Below, piece by piece: positions 1 through 7,847 of a stretch of 57,414 nucleotides of DNA (within the stretch, counting starts at the first letter, position 1; every line of letters starts with the position of its first letter). The notes below the pieces were generated by a model that was given only the letters and a program-made list of their open reading frames with translations, was not told the DNA's origin and did not search any database. Both the position numbers and the translations under genes were made by a program. The stretch spans positions 1-57,414 of IMG/VR virus record IMGVR_UViG_3300046007_006572; one strand, written 5' to 3'. This stretch comes from a virus.

Positions 1-235
1 CAAAACCAGCAACTGGACCAGCAGCAGCAGCAGAACCACCAAAACCGCCTGTACCAGCAAAGTTAGTTGGTGAACCTGTTTCTTGCAGAATACCAGACTC
101 TTTAATCATTTCTTGAGCTTGGTTTTCCAGAATAACTGCTGTAACTGCCTTACGATATGGGTCAGCAATCGTTGGCAGGTCTGGGTGGTTTAGAACACCA
201 TCCCATTTGTTTTGTAGTTGTTCAGACAAATACAT
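1..235 (-). CDS. gp23: Major capsid protein gp23, N-terminal part (3' end outside window)
   Basis: This is the first 78 codons of the major head protein, which forms the hexamers of the T4-type prohead and is trimmed by the gp21 protease. The visible translation starts MYLSEQLQNKWDGVLNH and continues with the motif AVILENQAQEM, which is characteristic of gp23 N-termini in T4-like phages; a Gly/Ala-rich stretch follows near the window edge. The ATG at 233-235 is preceded by a strong Shine-Dalgarno, AAAGGAGATA (241-250). It lies directly downstream of gp22 and gp21, the canonical T4 order 21-22-23. The gene is cut by the window edge, so length and C-terminal fold cannot be judged. Confidence 0.9.
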   Translation of the reverse strand, partial: MYLSEQLQNKWDGVLNHPDLPTIADPYRKAVTAVILENQAQEMIKESGILQETGSPTNFAGTGGFGGSAAAAGPVAGF

Positions 236-258
236 CTTTGTATCTCCTTTGTTTATTA

Positions 259-1353
259 TTAAATTTTTGTTTTCGAAATTGCTTGCATGACTGATGCAAC
301 GTATGGGTCAGAAGCGACTCTCTTTTCGTTACCATCTTCGTCATCAACTGTTTCGTGAAGTTGTGCTGCATCGGCTTTTTTCATGCCTGATGGGAAGTAG
401 TTCTCACGAATTGTCTCAAGTTTATCTTTGAATTCTTCTTCTGTGGAAAATTCAACACTCTCTGCAAGTGATTTGATTTTTTCTACTTGAGTTGCTGTGA
501 GTCCTTCACATACTTCATTTACAAGTTGTACTTTAACTGCTTCAGTAAGCTGTTTCTTATACTGAACATTAGTTTCAATTTCTTCATTTAATTTGTTTTC
601 CAGTTCTTCGACTTTAGAAGCAAGTTCTTCTACCAAGTCAACTTTATCTTCTGGAACATTGATGTAGTTTTCAGCAAACAGATTACGTAGACCAGCAATG
701 AAATCTTCAGTAATTTCTGAACGCAGACCGCTTTCAATAGCAATCTCGTTTTCATCCATCCACTGCTCAACAACATAGTTGAGGTAGTCATCTACTTTTT
801 CTGTTAGTTCTTCTTTGATTGTTTCAACTGCTTCGGCAAGCTGGCCAGCATATTCTGCTTCCAGTTGCTCTTGAATTTGTGACACACGGTCAAATACACG
901 TGCTTCAAAGATTGTTGCTGCTCTTGATTTGAAGTCATCAGAAATTGATGAATCGTCAGCGAACAATGAAGCAACATCTTCTTTGATTTGTGCTTTGATT
1001 TCTTCAACTGCTGAATCGTCGTCAAGAATTTCTTCTTCAACATCAGCATCTTCAGGCATCATTGCTGTACCTGTGCCAGCTTTCATGTTCTTGTCACCAA
1101 GTTGAACATCGCTTGATGCTGCTGAAGGTTTAGTTGTAGGTGCTGTTGCACTTTTAGCAGAACCTTTGCTCGACAACTTGTTAGAATCATCAGTTGGTTT
1201 GTTGTTTTGTGGGGTTGGTCCACCTAAATCTTCAGGTGTTCCAGAATTGCCTGGAGTGTCGTGCTGTAACTTAGGCATTGGCATACCAGGAGCGGAAGAC
1301 TTGCTTGATGCAAGAATTTCTGCTGCGGCTTCCATTAGTTTGTTTATTGCCAT
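259..1353 (-). CDS. gp22: Prohead core scaffolding protein gp22
   Basis: This is the internal scaffold of the prohead, degraded by gp21 during maturation. The 364-residue product is longer than T4 gp22 (269 aa). It has a low-complexity Pro/Ser/Thr/Ala-rich N-terminal part (about residues 18-105), a very acidic patch around 100-145, and a long helical, Glu/Lys-rich body with a clear coiled-coil segment near 235-275. The C-terminus ends in ASDPYVASVMQAISKT, a conserved gp22 tail. It lies between gp21 and gp23. The start is supported by an AAGGAG Shine-Dalgarno (1361-1366) and by a TATAAATA late-promoter box at 1376-1383. Identification rests on position, composition and the C-terminal motif. 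Confidence 0.87.
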   Translation of the reverse strand: MAINKLMEAAAEILASSKSSAPGMPMPKLQHDTPGNSGTPEDLGGPTPQNNKPTDDSNKLSSKGSAKSATAPTTKPSAASSDVQLGDKNMKAGTGTAMMPEDADVEEEILDDDSAVEEIKAQIKEDVASLFADDSSISDDFKSRAATIFEARVFDRVSQIQEQLEAEYAGQLAEAVETIKEELTEKVDDYLNYVVEQWMDENEIAIESGLRSEITEDFIAGLRNLFAENYINVPEDKVDLVEELASKVEELENKLNEEIETNVQYKKQLTEAVKVQLVNEVCEGLTATQVEKIKSLAESVEFSTEEEFKDKLETIRENYFPSGMKKADAAQLHETVDDEDGNEKRVASDPYVASVMQAISKTKI

Positions 1354-1375
1354 TGGATATCTCCTTATGATTTCT

Positions 1376-1383
1376 TATTTATA
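1376..1383 (-). promoter_or_regulatory. T4-type late promoter box TATAAATA upstream of gp22
   Basis: The minus strand reads TATAAATA, an exact match to the T4 late consensus recognised by gp55 with gp33. It lies in the gp21-gp22 gap, 23 bases upstream of the gp22 start and just upstream of its Shine-Dalgarno. A separate late start for gp22-gp23 would fit the high demand for capsid protein. Confidence 0.7.
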
Positions 1384-1387
1384 AATT

Positions 1388-2038
1388 TTAAAGTTTTCGT
1401 AGGAAGTTTTCGAAAAGTTGAAGTCCAACGGACTCAATATCTTTACGAGATGCTTGACGAATCTGTTTTTTAGCGTAGTCAATATGTGACTCAACAAAAC
1501 GACCCTCAATATACATCCATTCTTTGTTTTCCATGATACCTTGGACGAATGCGCCTGGTGCTGAAGGGTCAGCAACGATGTCTGCTGCTGTAGCCAAACG
1601 CAAATCATCTTGCACTAAATTGTAGCCTTCTTTTGTCATCACAACTGAGCCAAGGGCACGTGAAGAAACACCCAGATTTACACCAGAATCAATCAAATTC
1701 TTAGCAATGTTACCATAAGGTGTTTCCATAATGAGTGCTTTACCAACAAAAGTGTTGCCGTTTTCTTTGAGACTAACAATCTTATGTGACACACGCTCAA
1801 GATTCAATGATGGTGTATCAGGATGTCCTAGTTCACCAAGCGCACGATTTGACTCGATGAGTTCTTTGGTATAACGAGCAACTTCGTTACGCAGTGTATC
1901 CATTTTGTACATACGATTGTTTCGATTGACTGCATCGCCAACAAGAAAGATACCTTCGATGTACATTTGTTTTTTGCCATCTTCTGTCTTTTCGGTAAGA
2001 TAGCGAACTTCTTCAATATGTTCTTTGATAAGTTTCAT
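1388..2038 (-). CDS. gp21: Prohead core protein protease gp21
   Basis: This is the maturation protease that cleaves the scaffold and capsid N-termini inside the prohead (T4 gp21 family, herpes-assemblin-like serine protease fold). The 216-aa product is the usual length. Visible family landmarks are GELGHPDTPSLNLERVSHK (about residues 68-86, with the presumed catalytic His at 72) and GVNLGVSSRALGS (119-131, with the nucleophile Ser among residues 125-126). Its ATG overlaps the stop of the upstream 120-aa gene in a TAATG junction, so the two are probably translationally coupled. It precedes gp22 and gp23 as in T4. Confidence 0.92.
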   Translation of the reverse strand: MKLIKEHIEEVRYLTEKTEDGKKQMYIEGIFLVGDAVNRNNRMYKMDTLRNEVARYTKELIESNRALGELGHPDTPSLNLERVSHKIVSLKENGNTFVGKALIMETPYGNIAKNLIDSGVNLGVSSRALGSVVMTKEGYNLVQDDLRLATAADIVADPSAPGAFVQGIMENKEWMYIEGRFVESHIDYAKKQIRQASRKDIESVGLQLFENFLRKL

Positions 2039-2400
2039 TAGATAGTTACTCCTGTGTATGGATCGACATTGTATGTCGCTATTTTGGATACTTCCATCAC
2101 AAAAGAACCACCAGTATTAATAGTTGCCACAATACTTTGAGTATTATTGTTTGCTATTGAGTGGGAGAAGTCAGCAAAATCCATTACGCCACCAGTATGC
2201 AGTGCAAGAATAGGCACACCATTACGAGTGATTGTAATGCTACCGTTTGTTGACCACATGATTCGTTTGATGTCGGCGCCAGTAACGTTTTCAATAGTTG
2301 TATTTGCTCTCAAATCATTAAGAGTAAATGTATATGTACCAGCATCAACAGCACGAATAACTGATAGACCTCTTAGTGTGTTGGTAATTTCAAATGGCAT
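2038..2400 (-). CDS. Conserved hypothetical structural protein between core genes and gp21
   Basis: This 120-residue protein has a predominantly beta pattern (alternating Thr/Val/Ile strands) and no cysteine. It has no recognisable catalytic motif. Segments such as AGTYTFTLNDLRA and ITRNGVPILALHTGG resemble a small beta-sandwich virion or decoration protein. It sits between the gp68-like gene and gp21 and overlaps the gp21 start by one base (TAATG), placing it in the prohead operon. A minor head protein is the simplest reading, but this is inferred from position. No function is claimed. Confidence 0.6.
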   Translation of the reverse strand: MPFEITNTLRGLSVIRAVDAGTYTFTLNDLRANTTIENVTGADIKRIMWSTNGSITITRNGVPILALHTGGVMDFADFSHSIANNNTQSIVATINTGGSFVMEVSKIATYNVDPYTGVTI

Positions 2401-2401
2401 T

Positions 2402-2863
2402 TTATTTTAGTCCCATAGATTGGCGACGGCGCATTGACATTTTTCTCTTCATCAATGTTCGTCTAAGTTTTGCTTTTCTTGTTGTTTTCCAAGAACGTTT
2501 GAGTAAACGTGCTTTACGTAATCTTACTGTTGCTGGTATACGCTTGATTGTATTACCAGAAATTCGATATCCTTTAATACCTGATTTTCGTACATTTTTC
2601 TGTACAACAATTCTACCTTTTTTATTACGACGAATACGGCGACGAACTTTTGTTATACGACCCATTTTTACAATATTTGGATTGCGTTTCTTTGCCGCTT
2701 CTTCTAATACTTCCTCGTCAACTTCAATCTCTTCAAACATCTCATCGACGATGAATGGTTTTGCTTCTTCCATTTTGATAGAAGCAATGTCATCTAAACG
2801 GTCAAAGATTAGTTTCTTTGCTTCGTCTAATTTATTTTGAAGAATTAGTTCTACAAAATTCAT
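2402..2863 (-). CDS. Prohead core protein, gp68-like, with highly basic tail
   Basis: The 153-residue product starts MNFVELILQNKLDEAKKLIF, which resembles the helical N-termini of T4-like prohead core proteins (gp67/gp68). It has an acidic middle (FEEIEVDEEVLEE, about residues 43-55) and an extremely Arg/Lys-rich second half containing RRRIRRNKKGRI and ending MSMRRRQSMGLK. I chose the ATG at 2861-2863; an in-frame TTG at 2873-2875 would add four residues and is less likely. The 5' end overlaps the preceding gene by about 32 bases. It holds the gp68 position in the operon. Its function as internal core protein is inferred from position and charge; the basic half could contact DNA. Confidence 0.55.
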   Translation of the reverse strand: MNFVELILQNKLDEAKKLIFDRLDDIASIKMEEAKPFIVDEMFEEIEVDEEVLEEAAKKRNPNIVKMGRITKVRRRIRRNKKGRIVVQKNVRKSGIKGYRISGNTIKRIPATVRLRKARLLKRSWKTTRKAKLRRTLMKRKMSMRRRQSMGLK

Positions 2864-3602
2864 TGAGTTGACCAAATGTTGTTATTGATTCTGTAAGTTG
2901 CTGCCAGAATACTTGTTTATTTTCTTCGTCTAATTGACTATAAGTGTCAATTAAAATCTGTTTACTTTCTTCGTTCAGTGTAACTGAGTTGCCATCATTG
3001 AGTAATAGTTGTTCGGATTCAACAAGTTCTTTTATGTATTCTTCTGCCTGAACGACAGCATCAACAGTAGGACCATATGGCAAACTAAACACTCTTTTGA
3101 GTTTGTCGCTGTAATACAAAGCAACACGTGTGCCGTCTGGATATAAACGAACTGCTTTACGCTTGATTACCAAAACAACAGGTGGATCTGGTACTATTGG
3201 ATAAGCACTTCCAACGCTATCTCCTTTGGCTTCTTTCATATCGTAGCCAACATCACCAATCTTTAGTCTTGAACGACGATATTTTCTGCCTTCAATATTT
3301 GTTTTAAAATCGGCAGTGTCAATCATACCTTCATTCAAATCTTCACGAACTGCTTGTCTTGCTTTGGTATAAATTTGTTTATTACTGGTAATCAAATCAG
3401 CCATACGATTGAAAAGATTACGCATGATTTCACGGTCAGCATTGTTGAACACTGGTCGTTCTTCACCCATCTTATCCATTATTTTATGGATACGTTGTAA
3501 CTGTGCTTTATTGGCCAAACCAGCACGAACAAGAGCGTCTAACTTTGAGTAGTCAGACTTCTCTTCTTCAACGATGTGTTTGAACTCTAGTAAAGACTTC
3601 AT
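2832..3602 (-). CDS. Hypothetical head-operon protein between gp67 and gp68 positions
   Basis: This is a 256-residue soluble protein that I do not recognise. The N-terminal half is helical and charged (MKSLLEFKHIVEEEKSDY). The middle has a segment with YRRSRLKIGDVGYDMKEAKG and KAVRLYPDGTRVALYYSD, which looks like a small beta barrel. The C-terminal third is helical and acidic (residues 190-256). The start forms an ATGA overlap with the gp67 stop (3599-3602), indicating translational coupling. Lying inside the prohead-core cluster, it is probably a capsid-assembly or internal head component. No enzyme motif is visible. Confidence 0.55.
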   Translation of the reverse strand: MKSLLEFKHIVEEEKSDYSKLDALVRAGLANKAQLQRIHKIMDKMGEERPVFNNADREIMRNLFNRMADLITSNKQIYTKARQAVREDLNEGMIDTADFKTNIEGRKYRRSRLKIGDVGYDMKEAKGDSVGSAYPIVPDPPVVLVIKRKAVRLYPDGTRVALYYSDKLKRVFSLPYGPTVDAVVQAEEYIKELVESEQLLLNDGNSVTLNEESKQILIDTYSQLDEENKQVFWQQLTESITTFGQLNEFCRTNSSK

Positions 3603-3796
3603 TCTTCTACGGCTTCTTCGTTATCTGTAACTTCTTGAGACTCTTGGTTTTGCCCGCCAAAAAGAGTAGAAGCGATTTCTTGCTTGCGGCCTTGGAGCGC
3701 ATCGAACGCTTTCGCTGATAATGCATTTTCTATGCTTTCTTTTGCTGCTACGTTTTCACCAGCAGCAATGTTGTTGATAATGTCTTGAATATCCAT
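3599..3796 (-). CDS. gp67: Prohead core protein gp67 (small acidic internal protein)
   Basis: This is a 65-residue acidic protein with the pattern NIAAGENVAAKESIENALSA followed by KAFDALQGRKQEIASTLFGG, which matches the short gp67-type prohead core proteins of T4-like marine phages. It ends in a Glu-rich tail (DNEEAVEE), as expected of a core protein processed by gp21. It lies immediately after the portal gene, the T4 order 20-67-68-21. A TATAAATA box 26 bases upstream, inside the end of the portal gene, probably gives it its own late start. Confidence 0.75.
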   Translation of the reverse strand: MDIQDIINNIAAGENVAAKESIENALSAKAFDALQGRKQEIASTLFGGQNQESQEVTDNEEAVEE

Positions 3797-3807
3797 AATA
3801 ACCTTTC

Positions 3808-5475
3808 TTATCTGCGTCTATTATTTATACTGATAACCGACTTGTTTACTTCATCGTCTAGACCAGGTGTTAGCGACTCAGTTTCTTCGGTATTTTCAAT
3901 TGTGTTATCTTCTTGTGGTACATCAGGTGCTGGTGCTCCACCGCCACCCATTACAGGTCCTTGCATATCAGAAGGCAGTGTATCTTTTTCTTCAGCAATT
4001 TGTTCGTCCATTATTTCAATCTCATCTTCAGTCATCATCAGAATTTTTTCTTTGACATACTTGTTTGAGAAATAACGACCAACAAATGGGTCAACCAATT
4101 GTACCATTTGCAGACGATTCTGTAATAGTTCTGCTTCACGAAGTTCGGTAAAGTTATTGTCTTTACGGAAGTCGTAATAAATTTGTTCCTTGAATTCGTC
4201 CCATTCTTCACGTGTGCAAATGCCTTTGAGTACCAATTGTGTACGCAGAAGGTCATCAAACAATTGAGAAAACTTATTACGCAGACGAACAACAAATTTG
4301 GCAAACTTGAGTTCATCACGTGTGACTTCTTGTGAACGACCTAGTCCAGCAAGACCACCTTCTTGTGATTCAAGGCGTGAATATGGCACATTGAGTGATT
4401 GCAATAATTTCTTTTGAAAGTATTTTACATCTTCCAGTTCACCAAGATTCTGACCTGCTGGCAATGTTGTAATCTCTGTACCTTTACCACCTTCACGGCG
4501 TGGTAACCAAAAATCTTCAAGCATTGACATGTGCTTACGCTCATCACGCAGTTCACCAGTGTTGGCATCATAAACAAGTTTGTTACGATACTTAATCATG
4601 ATGTCACGCAGATATTGTTCTGCTTTACCACGTGGCAAGTTACCAACGTCGATATAGAAAACACGGCGTTCTGGCGCACGTGAAATACGATAGATAACAA
4701 TCGCATCTTCAATCATACGAAGCTGATTGAGTGGCTTGATTGCTTTGTGTAGATATGAAATAACAAATGTATTCTTAGCGTCCATCAAACCAGAATTAAT
4801 ATTGACAATTGAATCTGGTGATATACGCAGACCTTGACCTACATTTGCTGTAAATGTTTGTGTTGTTGTACCACGGTCATTGAACACATAGTATTCAGCA
4901 GTTGATACAATGACCATTGCACCCGTTCTTGGGTCACGGTCTTTTTTGATTTCACGCACTTTACGAATCTTACGTGGGTCAATGTAACGAAGTTCTTTGA
5001 TACCTTCTTTTGGATTTTCATCATTGACAACGATGTGATAAAACATACGACCGTCAATGTACCAACGTTTGAACAAATCGTCAGCAAGATTTGAAAAGTT
5101 CAACAATCTGGTAATTGTATTAAACTCTTCAATGATTTTCTTTTTGATTGATTCTGGTTGTTTGAGATTGTTTAGAACGATGTCAACAACTTTACCAGAT
5201 TCATCGTGTGTGATGGCTTCGTTGACAATTTCATCAATAGCCATTTGACACTCTGGGTGATTTGACATCTCACGATATCGTGTGATAAGTTCAATCTCAT
5301 TACGTACTGAACCTTCTAAGTCAACATAGGTACCGTAATACGCATTTTGCGTAACGGTAACTGCACCATCATCTAATTGTGCAGCAGACGGCAGAGTAAA
5401 GGATGCCTGTTCAGGTTTTTCTTTCTGAACGACATCCCTTGCTCCGATTGTGAAGCCAAACAGTTTGATTGCCAC
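3808..5475 (-). CDS. gp20: Portal vertex protein gp20
   Basis: This is the dodecameric portal through which DNA is packaged and to which the neck attaches. At 555 residues it matches the family (T4 gp20 is 524 aa). Typical stretches are MSNHPECQMAIDEIVNEAI (about residues 70-88), LRYIDPRKIRKVREI, RRVFYIDVGNLPRGKAEQYL and LPAGQNLGELEDVKYFQKKL, all hallmarks of T4-type portals. The C-terminus is acidic and disordered. The start codon is GTG (5473-5475), with AGAGGATA upstream as the ribosome-binding site. It lies between gp19 and gp67 as in T4, and a hairpin terminator separates it from gp19. Confidence 0.95.
   Translation of the reverse strand: MAIKLFGFTIGARDVVQKEKPEQASFTLPSAAQLDDGAVTVTQNAYYGTYVDLEGSVRNEIELITRYREMSNHPECQMAIDEIVNEAITHDESGKVVDIVLNNLKQPESIKKKIIEEFNTITRLLNFSNLADDLFKRWYIDGRMFYHIVVNDENPKEGIKELRYIDPRKIRKVREIKKDRDPRTGAMVIVSTAEYYVFNDRGTTTQTFTANVGQGLRISPDSIVNINSGLMDAKNTFVISYLHKAIKPLNQLRMIEDAIVIYRISRAPERRVFYIDVGNLPRGKAEQYLRDIMIKYRNKLVYDANTGELRDERKHMSMLEDFWLPRREGGKGTEITTLPAGQNLGELEDVKYFQKKLLQSLNVPYSRLESQEGGLAGLGRSQEVTRDELKFAKFVVRLRNKFSQLFDDLLRTQLVLKGICTREEWDEFKEQIYYDFRKDNNFTELREAELLQNRLQMVQLVDPFVGRYFSNKYVKEKILMMTEDEIEIMDEQIAEEKDTLPSDMQGPVMGGGGAPAPDVPQEDNTIENTEETESLTPGLDDEVNKSVISINNRRR
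3822..3829 (-). promoter_or_regulatory. T4-type late promoter box TATAAATA upstream of gp67
   Basis: The minus strand reads TATAAATA, an exact T4 late consensus, 26 bases upstream of the gp67 ATG and embedded in the last codons of gp20. The same spacing to the start codon as the gp22 box supports function. Confidence 0.65.
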
Positions 5476-5496
5476 GCTGAGTTATCCTCTCATTTC

Positions 5497-5529
5497 AAAA
5501 GTAAAAGTAAGGGTAAAACACCCTTACTC
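5497..5529 (-). terminator. Intrinsic terminator between gp19 and gp20
   Basis: On the minus strand a 9-bp perfect stem AGTAAGGGT/ACCCTTACT (5506-5514 with 5520-5528) closes a 5-base loop and is followed by the T-rich run TTTACTTTT. It begins directly after the gp19 stop codon, so it should end or attenuate tail-tube transcripts before the portal gene. Confidence 0.7.
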
Positions 5530-6075
5530 TTAGACCACACCGTCTGCAACTGCTTCCCACCACTGATAGGTAAGCGTTACAGAAAACTCTTCAATAGTAT
5601 CATTTGAACCCCAATCAACATCAATTGGAGTTACGTCTGTTGGGAACAGACCGACAAACTTATATTTCTTGATTGCATTACCAGCTTTTGCAAACTGAGT
5701 AACTTCACCATCAACTGAGTAACCCAATGGCGTACTTGCAAGAGGATTACGAACGTTTAGATTGTGGCTGTTGATGCCATTCATCCAACGCTCAAATGCA
5801 TTACGAATAATAAAATCTTCATCGTTGATGATTGTTACTGTCCAATCAGCAAATGTACGATTGCCAACAAACTTTAATTCACGACCAAAGTATTGAACAG
5901 GCACAACACCCAGAGTTGCCCCTGGAAGTTGTGCTGTCTTACACATGAACGTCATTTTTGTTTGTGCGTTTCCTGGTGCTGAGAACGCAGGAAACGGCAT
6001 ACTTACCTCAAATAGATTTGGGCGGGCACCGTCACCTGTTAATTGTGAACGGAACTGATTTACGTTAAATGCCAT
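5530..6075 (-). CDS. gp19: Tail tube protein gp19
   Basis: This protein forms the inner tail tube by stacking hexamers. The 181-residue product (T4 gp19 is 163 aa) begins with FRSQLTGDGARPNLFEVSM, then shows FMCKTAQLPGATLGVVPV and VGNRTFADWTVTIINDEDF, the standard tube-protein beta-barrel landmarks. The C-terminal strand FSVTLTYQWWEAV is also typical. It follows the sheath gene gp18 by 25 bases and precedes the portal, the canonical 18-19-20 order. A terminator hairpin follows its stop. Confidence 0.95.
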   Translation of the reverse strand: MAFNVNQFRSQLTGDGARPNLFEVSMPFPAFSAPGNAQTKMTFMCKTAQLPGATLGVVPVQYFGRELKFVGNRTFADWTVTIINDEDFIIRNAFERWMNGINSHNLNVRNPLASTPLGYSVDGEVTQFAKAGNAIKKYKFVGLFPTDVTPIDVDWGSNDTIEEFSVTLTYQWWEAVADGVV

Positions 6076-6100
6076 TTAATTTTCTCCTGTTTCTCTTTAT

Positions 6101-7792
6101 TTAAGCTGCACCAACAACTTCATTGAAACTTACGCCTGTACGAACAGCAACAAAGTTCAACTGAATGAAGTTGATAGAACGAGCAGGTTTGATGTAAATG
6201 TCACCAACAAATTCATTACGGTCAATAATTTCCGCTGTGTTATTTGTATCATCGCAGACAACACGGAAGTCTGTGATACCACGACGACCTTGAACATCAC
6301 GCAGGAATGGTTCTACAAGAGCAACAAACTGGGCACGTGTAAATTGGTCGTTGTATTCAAACAGTGAGAAACGTGCTGCACGTGAAATTGCTTTTTCAAG
6401 AACGATGAACAGACGGCGTACATTGATACGGTCAAATGCACTTGGCTTGCTCAACAGTGTCTTGTCACCAAACAGAACTGTGCCTTCACCTGGGAACGAA
6501 ACAACTGGGTTTACGCCAATTGGATACAAATCGTCACGGTCTGTCTTAGTTGGATTCCACGAAAGTTTGATTACGTTCTTGATTACACCACGATTCATAC
6601 CACCAGGTGAGAACCATGGGTCACGTTCGTTATCGGTACGTACACATAGACCAGCAATGTCACCATTGAGTGGTACCCAACGATAAACGTCTGAGTATTT
6701 GTCGTACTGATACTTATAGCCTGAATCCAGAACTGCATATGAAGATGAAGTTAGACCGTTACGGAATGCTGTAATATCAGTTACTTCATTTCCTGCATTG
6801 TCAACAACGTCTGCTTTTTCTGGTGAAATAAATGCAACACAGTCTTTACGTGTTTCTGCAACATTACTGATAACATACGTAGCGATTGTGCTGTTACCTT
6901 GACCAGTAACAAGTAGTGATACATCAACAGATTCAGCATTTTTGAAGCTATCCCAACCAATTGTGACATTTGCTGTGCTAACTGTACCAACAGTACCGCC
7001 AGATAGTGAATTGGAAGAATTGCTTGAGAGTAATTTGAATGCGCTAGTATTAGCAGCCGAACCCCATGCTGTACCTGTTCCTAAGTTTGTTGGATGTGAC
7101 AGCCACCAAATGTATTGTGAACGATTCTGAATAACATCTTTATAGTAGTTTGAATTACCGCTATCATCTCTAGCATCGGATGCTTTAGAAACAAACGCAT
7201 ATTTTTCTAGAACTGTGCCAGCGGCGCCTGTCCACAAACCATCTTCGTCAACGACAACAATATGAACTTCGTCATTTGCGCCGCCACGACTTGCAACATA
7301 TGATGATGTGTTTGGTGTTGCGCTGAATTGTGATGCATATGCCCATACGTTCCATGTATTTGCATCGGCCATTGAAACGAGAATGCTGTTACCTAAAGAA
7401 CCAGCGTAACGTGCGCCCCATCCACCAGTGTTACCGTATGAACCTGCTGCGTAGCCTGTGTGATTATCTACATAATCATCTTCGTTTTTGATAAGTACGC
7501 CTGTGCCATTTGCTGTAGCATTCAAGGCACCAAGGCCTTGGGCACGAACAATCTTTAGATTATTACCATATGCTAGAAAGTTCGCTGCCGAGAACCAATA
7601 TTCATAATTATCGCTATCTGGTTTACCGAATGAATTCACCAAACGAACTTCATCCGAAATAGTTGTTACTGCACCGATTGGTCCCCAATTAAAAGGTCCT
7701 ACAAAAGCGCCAGTAGAAGTGGCAACTGAAGGAATAACTGTAGTCAGATCAATCTCTGATACATTCACTCCAGGTGATAATTGAAATGCCAT
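6101..7792 (-). CDS. gp18: Tail sheath protein gp18
   Basis: This is the contractile sheath subunit surrounding the tail tube. The start MAFQLSPGVNVSEIDLTTVI and the following TGAFVGPFNWGPIG are near-universal T4-type sheath signatures. The C-terminal domain includes NVRRLFIVLEKAISRAAR and GVSFNEVVGAA, used in sheath-sheath contacts. The length of 563 residues is shorter than T4 gp18 (659), the difference lying in the variable surface domains (about residues 100-350). It has an AAAAGGAGAAA ribosome-binding site and a CTAAATA late-type box in the gap after gp17. Confidence 0.96.
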   Translation of the reverse strand: MAFQLSPGVNVSEIDLTTVIPSVATSTGAFVGPFNWGPIGAVTTISDEVRLVNSFGKPDSDNYEYWFSAANFLAYGNNLKIVRAQGLGALNATANGTGVLIKNEDDYVDNHTGYAAGSYGNTGGWGARYAGSLGNSILVSMADANTWNVWAYASQFSATPNTSSYVASRGGANDEVHIVVVDEDGLWTGAAGTVLEKYAFVSKASDARDDSGNSNYYKDVIQNRSQYIWWLSHPTNLGTGTAWGSAANTSAFKLLSSNSSNSLSGGTVGTVSTANVTIGWDSFKNAESVDVSLLVTGQGNSTIATYVISNVAETRKDCVAFISPEKADVVDNAGNEVTDITAFRNGLTSSSYAVLDSGYKYQYDKYSDVYRWVPLNGDIAGLCVRTDNERDPWFSPGGMNRGVIKNVIKLSWNPTKTDRDDLYPIGVNPVVSFPGEGTVLFGDKTLLSKPSAFDRINVRRLFIVLEKAISRAARFSLFEYNDQFTRAQFVALVEPFLRDVQGRRGITDFRVVCDDTNNTAEIIDRNEFVGDIYIKPARSINFIQLNFVAVRTGVSFNEVVGAA

Positions 7793-7836
7793 TGGATTTC
7801 TCCTTTTATTGTTGGGTCAATATTCTTTTTATAGTC

Positions 7837-7843
7837 TATTTAG
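7837..7843 (-). promoter_or_regulatory. Late-promoter-like CTAAATA box upstream of gp18
   Basis: The minus strand reads CTAAATA in the 55-base gp17-gp18 gap, 45 bases upstream of the gp18 start. The same heptamer occurs upstream of other units in this window (14559, 20651). The larger distance from the start codon makes this one less certain. Confidence 0.45.
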
Positions 7844-7847
7844 TTTT

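Noticed and set aside
2394-2840. 148-codon plus-strand ORF
   Set aside because: It is the antisense shadow of the Arg/Lys-rich core protein gene, which has the operon context and the expected codon pattern.
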